The position numbers and the translations under genes were made by a program. Below are positions 1 to 10,353 of a DNA stretch of 64,000 bases, piece by piece; the first letter of the stretch is position 1; each line of letters starts with the position of its first letter. The DNA is taken from contig NZ_WIQM01000014.1 in the NCBI RefSeq assembly GCF_015732185.1, forward strand, positions 124,001 to 188,000, in the 5' to 3' direction. The notes below the pieces were generated by a model. That model saw only the letters and a list, made by a program, of their open reading frames with translations. It had not been told where the DNA came from and did not search any database. The DNA comes from Pectinatus haikarae (GTDB lineage: Bacteria; Bacillota; Negativicutes; Selenomonadales; Selenomonadaceae).

Positions 1-650
1 CTATAAGAAAAATTCTTAAAAGCGACAGTACATCATTACAAAAAATACAGTGCGCCATCCCTGACAGCTGTTATTTTTATATGCAAAGCATATTAAAAAA
101 TACCGACAACATTTCTTTTACAGAAAATCTGGCGCGCAGTATGATGGCAAAGATCCGTACGTCCTCTGCTGACAGGCTCAGACAATTCAGCGGCATTGGC
201 AGCGGTCTTGAATATAGAATACTCAAGGCAGCCTGCACCGCCGACAGCATTGACGCTATGCTCAGTATGATGAAAAGCAAACACCTGCATTACAGCAGAC
301 TGCAGCGCAGTCTGCTGCATATTTTGATGGATCTGGATAAAGCTTCTTTAACTGACTTTGACATATTTGGTGCAGCCTATGCACGCGTACTGGCATTTAA
401 TGCAAATGGAAGAAAAATATTAAAAAAAATAAAAACAGATTCTTCCATCCCTCCCATCTTAAAAACGACCAAATTCTTTTCACAAAGACAATTTTGGCAG
501 AATTCAGATGACAAACTGCAGAGCCTGCTGCATTACGATATACTCGCTACAGACCTGCACGCTCTTTCCTTCAATAAAGTAGCACCGGCCGGAAAAGATT
601 TTTATCTATCCCCTGTCTATATAGATACCGATAATGTAAGTCCGCTATAA
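1..650 (+). CDS. tmcAL: tRNA(Met) cytidine acetate ligase, C-terminal part (5' end outside window)
   Basis: The reading frame is open from base 3 to the stop at 650 with no start needed inside the window, so this is the last 215 residues of a longer protein. The segment GLEYRILKAA, the block SIDAMLSMMKSKH, and the later RVLAFNANGRKILKKIK match the C-terminal half of the TmcAL/YlbM (DUF795) nucleotidyltransferase family, which uses ATP and acetate to acetylate the wobble cytidine of elongator tRNA(Met). The catalytic N-terminal nucleotidyltransferase motif is not in view. It faces the DUF1292 gene convergently; only 32 bases separate the two stops and no clear terminator is visible there. The family call rests on remembered motifs. 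Confidence 0.8.
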   Translation, partial: IRKILKSDSTSLQKIQCAIPDSCYFYMQSILKNTDNISFTENLARSMMAKIRTSSADRLRQFSGIGSGLEYRILKAACTADSIDAMLSMMKSKHLHYSRLQRSLLHILMDLDKASLTDFDIFGAAYARVLAFNANGRKILKKIKTDSSIPPILKTTKFFSQRQFWQNSDDKLQSLLHYDILATDLHALSFNKVAPAGKDFYLSPVYIDTDNVSPL

Positions 651-682
651 GTCAAGCATTACATCTATAATCATCGGTAATC

Positions 683-1006
683 TTATTCGAAATCACTTTC
701 TTCAATTTTTTCATAGACTTCTACAGCAGAGGTAAACTCTTCATCAGTAGGTGTTAGATATTCATCCTCACCGATTTTGTTTTTTACGACCTTGGCAATA
801 GTGGTATCATTCTCATGAAAAACTTCTTCGCTGCCATCTGAATCATCTTCATCTGTATTAAAAAAACTTAAGACAGCATATTGAGTTCCCTTCGCCATAA
901 ACTTCATTTCTTCATAAAAATAGTGGATATTGCCATCTTCGTCTGTCATTTCAATAATATTATCATCATTGAATTCTGCTTCTGTCTCTTTAAATTTATC
1001 GTTCAT
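683..1006 (-). CDS. DUF1292 family protein (YrzB-like)
   Basis: Small acidic protein of 107 residues with the DUF1292 signature: a run of the form IIEMTDEDGNIHYF near residue 18, then a segment ending YAVLSFF. The family is common in Firmicutes and has no established biochemical function. The start is supported by the SD AAAAGGAG ending a few bases before ATG at 1006; this SD overlaps the stop codon of the beta-CASP gene upstream, so the two are probably translationally coupled. It is the last gene of a dnaE / beta-CASP hydrolase / DUF1292 transcript. Confidence 0.85.
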   Translation of the reverse strand: MNDKFKETEAEFNDDNIIEMTDEDGNIHYFYEEMKFMAKGTQYAVLSFFNTDEDDSDGSEEVFHENDTTIAKVVKNKIGEDEYLTPTDEEFTSAVEVYEKIEESDFE

Positions 1007-1018
1007 TTTTTTCTCCTT

Positions 1019-2635
1019 TTAATTTATACCAAAATCTTTAAACATGCGCTTTACATATCGCCAGCCTTTTTCCGCCTGCCGTATTGCACTCTCCATAATT
1101 TGAGGATTTCTGACGACTGCCGAAAGCAGCTTTTTGCGCCAACGTCGATAATCTGCATCAAGCAGCTGCAAAAATTCTTCCATTTCTTTTTCGACAGCCA
1201 CTTGCGGTATATCTGCGGGAATTATTTTGCAGCCAGTCTCATTTATATCTGCGGTATCAGCATAAAAAGGTGCATATACATTGCATTCATATGCCGTTTT
1301 TATTTTATTCTCCAGAGACTTTATTGCCATTGATTCACCATGCACCAAAAATACCTGCCTTGGTCCTTTCAAATTGATATGCTCCATCCATTCAAGTATC
1401 TGATTGCAATCTCCATGCGCGGAAAATCCATCCAATTGCGCAATTCTAGCCCGTACAGCAATGTCTTCTCCCAATATTTTTACTCTTTTAACTCCGTCTG
1501 TGAGGCGTCGTCCTAATGATCCTTCAGCCTGGTAGCCAACAAAAAGCACTGTCGATTCCGGACGCCAGAGATTATGCTTTAAATGATGAAGTATTCTTCC
1601 TGCATCGCACATACCGCTGGCCGAAATAATTATAGCAGAACCTTCACTGCTGTTCAAAACCTTCGATTCTTCAGCAGTCCTGCACATCTTGATCTGCGGC
1701 ATCGCGGGAAGCTTCCCATTTTGCTGCAGCATAGCGATCGTTTCATCATCAAACAGCTTCATGTTTTCCGCAAAAACCTTTGTCGCCGCTATAGCAAGGG
1801 GACTGTCTATAATGATCGGCACATCATCAATGCGGTGCATTTTCCACAGACGATACAGATAATAAAGCAGCGTCTGTGTGCGCCCGACAGCAAATGCCGG
1901 AATAATAAGATTTCCGCCACGATCCATTGTATCATTAATTATTTCTGCAAGCGCAGTTTCCTTGTCATATATCTGATGGACTCTGTCACCATACGTTGAT
2001 TCGACAATCAAACAATCCGCATCATATATAGGCTCAGGATCTTTTATTATTGGCTGGCCCGGTTGACCGATATCACCCGAAAAAACAAATTTAACAGCTT
2101 TTTTGCCATTTTCATGCACGTATACTTCAATGAAGGATGAGCCCAGAATATGCCCCGCATCACGAAATACAGCACTTATTTCATTTGTAAGCCTAATTTC
2201 TTCACCATAATCAAGCGAAACAAACTGAGCAAGCGATTTTTGCGCATCTTCCACTGTATATAAAGGAGCAGTCGGCACTCTCCCTGTACGCATACCCTTG
2301 CGATTTATTATTTCGGCATCACTTTCCTGAATATGAGCACTGTCAGGCAGCATGATTCCCGCCAGATCACAAGTAGCTTTAGTGGCATATATACTTCCCT
2401 TAAAACCTTCTCTGCAAAGTTTCGGGATAAGACCGCAATGATCTATATGAGCATGTGTAAGTAATAATGCATCTATTTGCCTTGCCGAAAAAACAAACGG
2501 TTTATAATTCATTTCCCTCAGCTGACGGCCACCTTGAAACATTCTGCAGTCAATCAGTATTTTTTTCCCATTTGCTTCCAATAAGTAGCATGATCCTGTA
2601 ACAGTATGAGCCGCTCCCAAAAATTGTAAATTCAC
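1019..2635 (-). CDS. MBL-fold RNA metallo-hydrolase with beta-CASP domain
   Basis: Protein of 538 residues in the CPSF73-like metallo-beta-lactamase/beta-CASP family, whose members are mostly RNases. The zinc-binding motif HAHIDH is at residues 61-66, followed by DAGHILGSS (about 160) and SGDIG (about 188) as further metal ligands. The beta-CASP part contains VESTYGDR, then SASGMCDAGR, SAHGDC and VHGES, which supply the typical late His residues. All key residues are present, so it should be catalytically active. It lies 46 bases downstream of dnaE and 12 bases upstream of DUF1292 on the same strand. It is not RNase J, which is longer and has a different C-terminus. The exact RNA substrate cannot be read from sequence. 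Confidence 0.88.
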   Translation of the reverse strand: MNLQFLGAAHTVTGSCYLLEANGKKILIDCRMFQGGRQLREMNYKPFVFSARQIDALLLTHAHIDHCGLIPKLCREGFKGSIYATKATCDLAGIMLPDSAHIQESDAEIINRKGMRTGRVPTAPLYTVEDAQKSLAQFVSLDYGEEIRLTNEISAVFRDAGHILGSSFIEVYVHENGKKAVKFVFSGDIGQPGQPIIKDPEPIYDADCLIVESTYGDRVHQIYDKETALAEIINDTMDRGGNLIIPAFAVGRTQTLLYYLYRLWKMHRIDDVPIIIDSPLAIAATKVFAENMKLFDDETIAMLQQNGKLPAMPQIKMCRTAEESKVLNSSEGSAIIISASGMCDAGRILHHLKHNLWRPESTVLFVGYQAEGSLGRRLTDGVKRVKILGEDIAVRARIAQLDGFSAHGDCNQILEWMEHINLKGPRQVFLVHGESMAIKSLENKIKTAYECNVYAPFYADTADINETGCKIIPADIPQVAVEKEMEEFLQLLDADYRRWRKKLLSAVVRNPQIMESAIRQAEKGWRYVKRMFKDFGIN

Positions 2636-2681
2636 CTATATTCCCCCCTCGGCACATTATTTGATAAACTGACAATGAATA

Positions 2682-5600
2682 TCAGCTTACTCTGACAGAA
2701 TTTTTCCCCAGTAATCCCTCGATTTCACCGATTACTTCGTTACTGCCGTCGATCCAGTATTCTTCCTGTGCCTTTATTTTTTTATTATTAGTGACAAAAT
2801 AGAAACAAACCATATGATCGCCATGATGATCTACCAATATATCTTTTAAATTTTTCAACACTTCTTCCTTTTCCTGCATGGCATTTATTTGAATCCAGAA
2901 AGTCTCCTTATAATCGGCAAGCGCACATAATTTTCCTGCTATTATCTTAAAACCACTGTCTAGCAGATTTATTTTACCGGAAACAATAATTGCCGTTTCC
3001 GGCATTATAATATTTACCGCTTCATAAAAAACATTCGGAAAAACAACTACTTCTACGGTTTTAGTAAAGTCTTCAACTTGCAGCACACACATGGTATCCC
3101 CCTTGCGTGTGGTCATTTTTTTCACGTTTGCTATCAAACCGGCTATTTTTACATAAGTGTTGTCCCTGACATTTTCCTCTGTCAGCTGCGCAAGAGATTT
3201 TATATTTTTTAATTTTTCTCTGTACAGATCAAGCGGATGTCCCGTGATATAAAAACCTGTTATTTCTTTTTCCGAATTAAGCAGTTCCATTAATGGCAAT
3301 TCAGGAATATCAGGCAATATAATTTTTTCTGTGCCGGTAGTCTCACCAAACAATGACAGCTGACCACTGTCGGCATCTTTTCTTTTCAGCAGCGCTGTTT
3401 CTATAAACTGGTCAATAATTTTTAGCAGTTGTGATCTTTTATCTCCAAAAGAATCAAAAGCCCCCGCACGTATAAGATATTCAAGAACACGTTTATTGAC
3501 AACGCGGCTGTCAACACGGCAGCAAAAATCCATAACCGAAGAAAAGGGACCGTCATTTTTGCGTATCTCAATAATATCGATCATTGCTGCCTCACCAACA
3601 TTTTTTATAGCTGCCAAGCCAAATCTTATTCCATTTTTTTGGAGATCGGCGGTAAACCCCGCTCCGCTCAGATTTATATCAGGCGGCAGTATCTTTATCC
3701 CCATATGTTGGCATTGTTCTATATAATTTTTGATTTTATCAGAATTTGTCATGAAGCTGGTCAGCATGGCAGCCATATATTCATGCGGATAATGAGCCTT
3801 CAGATATGCCGTCTGATAAGCTACAAGCGCATATGCGGCGCTGTGGGATTTATTGAAACCATAATCAGCAAAATTAACCAGCAAATCAAAGATCTTTTCG
3901 GCAAGATTTTTATCTATATCTTTTTCAGCCGTACCGAGCAGAAAATTTTCTTTCTGAGCCATAAGAACATCATGCTTTTTCTTGCCCATTGCCCTGCGCA
4001 GTATGTCAGCCTGTCCAAGAGTGAATCCTGCCAGAACCTGTACTACCTGCATGACCTGTTCCTGATACAGGACGACACCAAATGTTTCTTTCAAAATAGG
4101 CTCCAGCAATGGATGCATATAGCTTACCTTTTTTTTCCCACGGCGGCCATCTATAAAATCCGTTACCATGCCGCTGCCCAAAGGTCCCGGCCGGTACAAT
4201 GCTACAAGCGGAATAAGATCCACGAATCCATCCGGCTGCAAATCTCTTACCAAGGCAGTCATGCCCGGCGATTCCATCTGAAATACACCGCAGGTATCAC
4301 CGGTGCGAAGCATTTTTGCGGTTGCCGCATCATTCAGCGGAATATCTCCTATATCGATATTATTTCCTGTATTTTCTCTTATATTCTTTACCGCATCACT
4401 TATTACCGTCAGAGTACGCAGACCCAAAAAATCCATTTTCAGCAGCCCAAGCTGTTCAACATAATCTTTATCATACTGTGTAACCAGTGTACCTTCAGAT
4501 ATCTGTACAGGCACATAATCAGTCAGTGGCTGTCTCGCAATCACTATGCCGGCAGCATGAGTTGACGAATGCCGCGGCATGCCCTCGATATCTCTGGCAA
4601 AATCTATCATCCGATGTATAACAGCATCATTTTCATAAATATGGTGCAGTTCCTTTGAATTTTTCAAAGCTTTATCAAGTGTCATCCCAAGTTCTGTCGG
4701 CACCATTTTTGCTACTTTATCAACATCATTGTAAGGTATATCCAGCACACGCCCTACGTCACGTATAGCGCCGCGTGCTGCCATTGTACCAAAAGTGATT
4801 ATTTGCGCAACGTGATCTTCTCCATAGCGGCGTTTGACATATTCAATGACTTCTTCCCGTCTTATATAGCAGAAATCAATATCAATATCAGGCATTGTTA
4901 CTCTTTCCGGATTTAAAAACCTTTCAAAAAGCAAATCATATGCCAGCGGATCGATATCCGTTATACTTAGTAAAAACGCTACTATGCTGCCGGCAGCCGA
5001 GCCTCGGCCCGGTCCGACTACTATCTTATTATTGCGGGCAAAGTTGATAAAATCCCAGACTATGAGGAAGTAGCTGTCATATCCCATGCGGTTAATTATG
5101 CTCAATTCATAGTCCAGCCGTTTCCGCACTTCATCAGTTATATCGCTATAGCGCAAGGGAAGATTTTTTTCACATAGATCACGCAAATACTGTTTGTCAC
5201 TGACTCCCTCAGGCAAGGGAAATTGCGGTAAATGCAAATGACCGAATTCAAAATCGACGTTGCATCGCTCCGCTATTTTGAGAGAATTACAAATAGCTGA
5301 CGGTACAGACGGAAAAAGTGCATTCATCTCCTCTGCCGATTTCAAATAATATTCATCACTCGAAAATTTCATACGATCGGTATCCGTTAAAATTTTTCCC
5401 ATTTGAATACACAGCAATACATCATGAAATTCGCTGTCTTTTTTTTCCAAATAGTGAATATCATTTGTAGCTATAAGCTCCAAACCCTTTTTTTGAGCCA
5501 ATTCAATCAATACTGCATTGACTTTTTGTTCTTCTGCAAGACCATGATTTTGCAATTCAAGAAAAAAATTATTCTTGCCGAAAATTTCTACATACTCATT

Positions 5601-6095
5601 TAAAATTTTTTCCGTATCATCCGGTTCGCCATACAATATAGCGTGAGGAATTTCACCGGCTATGCATGCGCTTAATGCTATTATCCCTGTATGATATTCA
5701 CGCAGCAGATCTTTATCAACCCTCGGTTTATAATACATCCCCTCTATATTGGCCAGAGACACCAGCTTGACCAAATTTTTATAGCCTGTATCATTTTCTG
5801 CCAGTAAAATCAAATGATGATATCTCACACCATTTACTTCAAAATTATCATGGCGGTCATGCGGTGCCACATAAACCTCACACCCGATAACAGGTTTTAT
5901 TCCCACAGCTTTGGCTGCCTTATAAAATTCCACTGCACCGTACATATTGCCGTGATCCGTTATAGCAACTGCAGGCATGCCCATTTTTTTTGCTTTTTCC
6001 ACCAATTTCTTTATGCGGCTCGCACCGTCTAACAGGCTGTACTCCGTATGTACATGAAGATGTACAAATTGATCCTGTTCTTTTATTTCCTGCAT
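2682..6095 (-). CDS. dnaE: DNA polymerase III subunit alpha (DnaE)
   Basis: Replicative polymerase of 1137 residues, close to the usual DnaE length. The N-terminal PHP domain starts with HVHTEYSLLDGA (13-24) and ITDHGNMYG. GPGRGSAAGS (about 360) and the catalytic acidic motif PDIDIDF (about 401-407) mark the polymerase palm. The C-terminal part has the helix-hairpin-helix region and an OB-fold segment beginning VKIAGLIANVKKM near residue 985. There is no proofreading exonuclease insertion, so this is DnaE and not PolC. It is divergent from leuS and first in a run with the beta-CASP and DUF1292 genes. Confidence 0.97.
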   Translation of the reverse strand: MQEIKEQDQFVHLHVHTEYSLLDGASRIKKLVEKAKKMGMPAVAITDHGNMYGAVEFYKAAKAVGIKPVIGCEVYVAPHDRHDNFEVNGVRYHHLILLAENDTGYKNLVKLVSLANIEGMYYKPRVDKDLLREYHTGIIALSACIAGEIPHAILYGEPDDTEKILNEYVEIFGKNNFFLELQNHGLAEEQKVNAVLIELAQKKGLELIATNDIHYLEKKDSEFHDVLLCIQMGKILTDTDRMKFSSDEYYLKSAEEMNALFPSVPSAICNSLKIAERCNVDFEFGHLHLPQFPLPEGVSDKQYLRDLCEKNLPLRYSDITDEVRKRLDYELSIINRMGYDSYFLIVWDFINFARNNKIVVGPGRGSAAGSIVAFLLSITDIDPLAYDLLFERFLNPERVTMPDIDIDFCYIRREEVIEYVKRRYGEDHVAQIITFGTMAARGAIRDVGRVLDIPYNDVDKVAKMVPTELGMTLDKALKNSKELHHIYENDAVIHRMIDFARDIEGMPRHSSTHAAGIVIARQPLTDYVPVQISEGTLVTQYDKDYVEQLGLLKMDFLGLRTLTVISDAVKNIRENTGNNIDIGDIPLNDAATAKMLRTGDTCGVFQMESPGMTALVRDLQPDGFVDLIPLVALYRPGPLGSGMVTDFIDGRRGKKKVSYMHPLLEPILKETFGVVLYQEQVMQVVQVLAGFTLGQADILRRAMGKKKHDVLMAQKENFLLGTAEKDIDKNLAEKIFDLLVNFADYGFNKSHSAAYALVAYQTAYLKAHYPHEYMAAMLTSFMTNSDKIKNYIEQCQHMGIKILPPDINLSGAGFTADLQKNGIRFGLAAIKNVGEAAMIDIIEIRKNDGPFSSVMDFCCRVDSRVVNKRVLEYLIRAGAFDSFGDKRSQLLKIIDQFIETALLKRKDADSGQLSLFGETTGTEKIILPDIPELPLMELLNSEKEITGFYITGHPLDLYREKLKNIKSLAQLTEENVRDNTYVKIAGLIANVKKMTTRKGDTMCVLQVEDFTKTVEVVVFPNVFYEAVNIIMPETAIIVSGKINLLDSGFKIIAGKLCALADYKETFWIQINAMQEKEEVLKNLKDILVDHHGDHMVCFYFVTNNKKIKAQEEYWIDGSNEVIGEIEGLLGKNSVRVS

Positions 6096-6181
6096 TTACC
6101 CTATTACCTCTGATTCATTTATTGTCTGTATAAACATTTTATCATATCCCTTCATATTATAAAACTGCCTTTACAGTTATC

Positions 6182-6210
6182 TTGACTTTAGCAGAGTGAA
6201 CCCTTATAAT
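6182..6210 (+). promoter_or_regulatory. sigma-70 type promoter of leuS T-box leader
   Basis: The -35 hexamer TTGACT (6182-6187) and -10 hexamer TATAAT (6205-6210) are separated by 17 bases. Transcription should start near 6217, just before T-box stem I. Confidence 0.85.
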
Positions 6211-6214
6211 AGGG

Positions 6215-6454
6215 ACCAGTTTTAAAAAATAACATTTAGCAGTCTATGATGCAGAATAGTAGACTCAGGTATATTTTACAGAAAGCCGATGGTTGATGCA
6301 AATCGGTATATATCTGTTTTGAACTCACTGTTGAGACTTCCGATAAAATCGGCGTTGATAGCGTTAATATTTTGAGTGGGCAGCACTGCTGCCAATCAGG
6401 GTGGTACCGCGATATTATCGTCCTTGGCTTTTGCGCCAGGGGCTTTTTTATTTT
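6215..6454 (+). ncRNA. T-box leader RNA, leucine specifier, upstream of leuS
   Basis: The T-box core AGGGTGGTACCGCG is at 6398-6411. Stem I carries AGTA (5' side, about 6268) and GAACTCA on the 3' side, which places the specifier codon CTC (Leu) at 6324-6326, in agreement with the downstream leuS. The antiterminator pairs GCGAT with ATCGT behind the UGGUACC bulge. The competing terminator is the stem CCTTGGC/GCCAGGG (about 6422-6442) followed by a T run at 6444-6454. Uncharged tRNA-Leu should stabilise the antiterminator and allow leuS expression. Confidence 0.95.
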
Positions 6455-6468
6455 AAGGAGGATTTTCA

Positions 6469-8940
6469 ATGGAAAAATATTGCCCCCAGGAAATTGAAAA
6501 AAAATGGCAGACTCAATGGGATAAGGATGGTATCTATACTACTGTTGATAATGTGCCGGATAAGAAAAAATATTATGTTCTCGAAATGTTTCCTTACCCA
6601 TCAGGAAATTTGCATATGGGCCATGTTAGAAATTATTCCATAGGCGATGTACTAGCACGCTTCAAAAAAATGCAAGGGTTCAATGTTCTTCATCCAATGG
6701 GCTTTGACGCATTTGGTATGCCCGCAGAAAATGCTGCGATCAAGCACGGTGTAAAACCGGCTGACTGGACTTATGACAACATGGACAATATGATCCGTCA
6801 GCAAAAACAGATGGGACTTTCCTATGATTGGAACAGACTTGTCCAAACCTGCCATCCCGATTATTACCGATGGACTCAATACTTATTCGAGGTTTTCTAT
6901 AAAAAAGGACTTGCCTACAGAAAAAAGGCTACCGCCAATTGGTGCGATTCCTGCAAAACAGTTCTTGCCAATGAGCAGGTAATCGAGGGCCGCTGCTGGC
7001 GCTGTGACTCCCCTGTAGTAAAAAAAGATCTCACTCAGTGGTTTCTTAAAATAACAGATTATGCCGATACTCTGCTTAAAGATCTGGATAAGCTGCCCGG
7101 CTGGCCAAACCGTGTCAAAACAATGCAGGATAACTGGATAGGGCGCAGTGAAGGCGCGGAAATCATTTTTGAAATTCCTGATTTCGCTGAGCAGGTCACT
7201 GTATATACAACACGTCCCGATACAGCGTTTGGTATAAGTTATATGGTTTTAGCGGCAGAACATCCGCTTGTAGATAAATTGATCAAAGGACGCAATGACG
7301 AATCTCTGATACGCAGCTTCATTGAACGTGTACATAATCAAAGTGAGCTTGACCGTACTTCGGACAAATCAGAAAAGGAAGGCGTGTTCACCGGCGCTTA
7401 TGCGATCAATCCGTTCAACGGTGAAAAAGTTCCTATCTGGATAGCAAATTATGTGCTGTTTGAATACGGCACGGGCGCAGTAATGGGTGTCCCCACACAT
7501 GACAGCCGTGACTGGATGTTCGCCGGCAAGTATAAACTCGGCAAAAAAATAGTCATAACTGATGCTGAAAATCAGCTGACCCTGGATAGAATGACAGATG
7601 CCTATGTGGATGACGGTATATTAGTAAATTCCGGTGAATTTACCGGAATGAATAATCGCAAGGCTATTCCTGCCATGATCGACTGGCTGGAAAAGAACGG
7701 CTGCGGAAAACGGCGTATAAACTATCGTCTGCGCGATTGGCTCATATCCCGCCAGCGTTATTGGGGCGCGCCGATACCTGTTATTTATTGTGAAAAGTGC
7801 GGCACCGTTCTGGTTCCCGAAAAAGACCTGCCCGTGAAACTGCCGGAGGACGTGAAATTCGATCCGGGTGTTGTATCCCCGCTTGCCCACAGCGAAGCAT
7901 TTGTAAATTGCACCTGTCCTCAATGCGGCGGTCCCGCTAAGCGTGAAACGGATACCATGGATACATTTATATGCTCATCATGGTATTATATGCGTTATGC
8001 AGATGCCAAAAACACCAAAGCTCCCTTTGACAGAGCTCTGGTCAACAGCTGGCTTCCTGTTGACCAATATATCGGCGGTATCGAGCATGCCATTTTACAT
8101 CTTTTATATTCAAGATTTTTTACTAAAGTATTGAAGGATGCCGGTCTTGTGGACTTTGATGAACCTTTCACAAACCTCCTAACACAGGGCATGGTCATAA
8201 AGGATGGCTCAAAAATGAGCAAATCAATCGGCAATGTAGTTTCACCTGAGGAAATAATAGGTAAATACGGCGCCGATACAGCCCGTCTTTTTATCCTATT
8301 TGCTGCCCCGCCGGAGCGTGATCTTGAATGGAGCGATCAAGGCGTTGAAGGAGCCTGGAGGTTTTTAAATCGCATTTGGCGTATAGTCCTCCATTTCTCA
8401 ACAGAAATAAAAGAAAACAAACAAACTGATATTTCGCTTCTCACGGTAAAAGAAAAAGAATTGCGCCGCATTCTCCATGTTACAATAAAAAAAGTCACCG
8501 AAGATATAGCGGAACGTTCCAATTTCAACACAGCTATAAGTTCTATCATGGAACTCGTCAATGCATTTTATGCCGCCAGAGATGAATCTCTGCAGGCTGG
8601 TCTGATCAACGAAACAGCTACTGATCTTTTACTGCTGCTGGCACCTTTTTCACCCCATATAACAGAAGAACTCTGGCAGAAACTCGGAAAATCCGACAGT
8701 ATTCATAAAGCTGCCTGGCCAGTGTATGATGTTGAAGCAACCATTGCCGATGAAGTTGAAATAGTAGTGCAGTTAAATGGTAAAGTGCGCGAAAAAATTA
8801 CGGTAGCTTCACAAATAACCGCAGATGAACTCAAAAAACAAGCTCTTGAACTTCCGCGCATTAAGGAATTGACTGAAGGAAAAACTATTATTAAAACCAT
8901 TTGTGTTCCAAAAAAACTTGTAAATATCGTCGTAAAATAA
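6469..8940 (+). CDS. leuS: leucyl-tRNA synthetase
   Basis: Class I synthetase of 823 residues that charges tRNA-Leu in the cytoplasm. The HIGH motif appears as HMGH at residues 49-52 (in [11 protein letters not shown]) and KMSKS at about 582-586. A zinc-ribbon segment (WCDSCKTVL and later CWRCDSP) and the editing domain with TTRPDT around 245 are visible, so post-transfer editing is expected. The ATG at 6469 has the SD AAGGAGGA (6455-6462) placed directly after the T-box terminator. Expression is expected to respond to uncharged tRNA-Leu through that leader. Confidence 0.98.
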   Translation: MEKYCPQEIEKKWQTQWDKDGIYTTVDNVPDKKKYYVLEMFPYPSGNLHMGHVRNYSIGDVLARFKKMQGFNVLHPMGFDAFGMPAENAAIKHGVKPADWTYDNMDNMIRQQKQMGLSYDWNRLVQTCHPDYYRWTQYLFEVFYKKGLAYRKKATANWCDSCKTVLANEQVIEGRCWRCDSPVVKKDLTQWFLKITDYADTLLKDLDKLPGWPNRVKTMQDNWIGRSEGAEIIFEIPDFAEQVTVYTTRPDTAFGISYMVLAAEHPLVDKLIKGRNDESLIRSFIERVHNQSELDRTSDKSEKEGVFTGAYAINPFNGEKVPIWIANYVLFEYGTGAVMGVPTHDSRDWMFAGKYKLGKKIVITDAENQLTLDRMTDAYVDDGILVNSGEFTGMNNRKAIPAMIDWLEKNGCGKRRINYRLRDWLISRQRYWGAPIPVIYCEKCGTVLVPEKDLPVKLPEDVKFDPGVVSPLAHSEAFVNCTCPQCGGPAKRETDTMDTFICSSWYYMRYADAKNTKAPFDRALVNSWLPVDQYIGGIEHAILHLLYSRFFTKVLKDAGLVDFDEPFTNLLTQGMVIKDGSKMSKSIGNVVSPEEIIGKYGADTARLFILFAAPPERDLEWSDQGVEGAWRFLNRIWRIVLHFSTEIKENKQTDISLLTVKEKELRRILHVTIKKVTEDIAERSNFNTAISSIMELVNAFYAARDESLQAGLINETATDLLLLLAPFSPHITEELWQKLGKSDSIHKAAWPVYDVEATIADEVEIVVQLNGKVREKITVASQITADELKKQALELPRIKELTEGKTIIKTICVPKKLVNIVVK

Positions 8941-8977
8941 TTTTATCCGGTTTTGAATCGCTTTTTCTTAAATAAAA

Positions 8978-9057
8978 CTCCGGAGGTATGAACTCACTTC
9001 ATAAATCAGATTTATAGCCGATTTATAAAAGTTTTTTCATGCCTCCGGAGCTTTTTT
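8978..9057 (+). terminator. Terminator after leuS, probably bidirectional
   Basis: Arms 8978-8992 and 9036-9050 form a 15-bp stem (one G:U) starting CTCCGGAGG, followed by TTTTTT at 9052-9057. The large loop holds an inner stem ATAAATC/GATTTAT. On the minus strand the stem is followed by TTTTATT, so it may also stop read-through from the convergent asparaginase gene. Confidence 0.8.
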
Positions 9058-9194
9058 ATGCACAGAATCAAGTATTAGTTGTGCTTTTTACAGCAGTGCC
9101 CATTTTTTATATCGGCATTGCCGATGATAAAAATATTATCGGTGTATTAATATACGTCATTAATCACTGATTTCTGAAAAATTATACATCTGCA

Positions 9195-10169
9195 TTAATC
9201 AGTAAAATAGGCCTGCAGTTCAGCATTATTTTTAGAGGCTTTTAATGCCAGCATCAATTTGATGCGCGCCTTTTGTCCGCTGCTTTCCTCTGCCAGAATG
9301 ACCCCCGAAGAAAGCAGTGAGCCAGCGCTTCCCTCATAGCTATATATCGGTGCCACCCGTCCTGCAGTTACCCGTGTCGCCAAAATCACGGGAATATCAT
9401 GGCTGCGGGCAATTTCCATTGCTTTTTTTACGGCAGGTGGCACATTCCCGCAGCCGAAGGCTTCCACCACAATTCCTTTGACACCTTTCTTGATCAAACA
9501 TTCTATGAGAAAACCATCCATTCCTGCGGCTGTTTTTAATAAATAAACATCATTTTCCAATGAATCAGTATAAATTTTCTGTTGAATAGCGCGATGCCGT
9601 TTTACAACTACCTGATCACCATAAACATAGCCTATCGGACCCCACCACGGAGAAGCAAACGTCGCCATATTTACTGAATGAGTCTTTGTAACTTCGCTTG
9701 CCGCATGTATCTGATCATTTAAAACCACCGTGACACCTTGACCAAACATCTTCTGACTTATCGCTGCCTGAACTGCAGCCAGAATATTTCCCGGCCCATC
9801 CCAGCTCATATCAGAAGCACCGCGCATTGCCCCGGTCAAGCAAACCGGTTTTTGTGTATGCGTTGCCAAATCAAGCATATAAGCCGTTTCTTCAATAGTA
9901 TCTGTTCCATGCGTTATGACAATGCCTGCAACTTCATCATCGGCAGCTTTTTTATCGACCAGCTTGGCAAGTTCAAACATCATTGCCGGAGTTATGTGTC
10001 CGCTTGGCACATTTGAATATTCAACAACTTCTACCTGCGCTATACCTTTAAGCGGAGGTACCGCTTCTAAAAGATCTTCACCACTGACCGCCGGAACAAG
10101 CCCGTCCTTTTCTCTGTCATATTTCATGGCAATAGTTCCGCCGGTAGTGATAGCTATAACTTTTTTCAT
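9195..10169 (-). CDS. L-asparaginase (cytoplasmic)
   Basis: Protein of 324 residues that hydrolyses asparagine to aspartate and ammonia. The first catalytic motif TTGGTIA is at residues 8-14 with the nucleophilic Thr12, and the second, ITHGTDTIEETAY, carries the Thr/Asp pair near residue 90. No signal peptide precedes TTGGT, so it should be cytoplasmic. The sequence resembles the AnsB-type (type II) fold more than AnsA in its body, but the choice between types is not certain and no symbol is given. Convergent with leuS. A candidate promoter and palindrome lie upstream (10285-10313). Confidence 0.92.
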   Translation of the reverse strand: MKKVIAITTGGTIAMKYDREKDGLVPAVSGEDLLEAVPPLKGIAQVEVVEYSNVPSGHITPAMMFELAKLVDKKAADDEVAGIVITHGTDTIEETAYMLDLATHTQKPVCLTGAMRGASDMSWDGPGNILAAVQAAISQKMFGQGVTVVLNDQIHAASEVTKTHSVNMATFASPWWGPIGYVYGDQVVVKRHRAIQQKIYTDSLENDVYLLKTAAGMDGFLIECLIKKGVKGIVVEAFGCGNVPPAVKKAMEIARSHDIPVILATRVTAGRVAPIYSYEGSAGSLLSSGVILAEESSGQKARIKLMLALKASKNNAELQAYFTD

Positions 10170-10284
10170 TGTAACTTTACCTTCTTGTTTTCAACATTTT
10201 TAATACACCTTTTATCCAAAACTATTTTCTATTTATAAATTTCGTTTTTAACATTTCTTATATGTTAAAGTAAAAATTACTCTT

Positions 10285-10313
10285 ATTATACAAAAATTGT
10301 ATCTTTATGTATA
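10285..10313 (-). promoter_or_regulatory. Candidate promoter and palindrome for the asparaginase gene
   Basis: On the minus strand a -10 TATAAT (10290-10285) sits 17 bases from TATACA (10313-10308). A 15-bp palindrome ATACAA-AAA-TTGTAT (10288-10302) overlaps the -10, so a regulator binding there would block the promoter. The -35 is weak. Confidence 0.45.
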
Positions 10314-10353
10314 GAAATTGTTTGCAATTTATAATTATTGGCATCTATAAAGA

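Noticed and set aside
881-1333. 150-codon plus-strand frame
   Set aside because: Overlaps DUF1292 and the beta-CASP gene antisense; composition is Cys/Phe-rich noise.
3639-4565. 308-codon open frame on the plus strand inside dnaE
   Set aside because: Antisense to a clear dnaE frame, no SD, no recognisable domain; a shadow of biased codon use.
9108-9128. ATCGGC-ATT-GCCGAT hairpin after the asparaginase gene
   Set aside because: Short stem; on the minus strand the following bases are A-rich (ATAAAAAATG), not a U run, so not called as a terminator.
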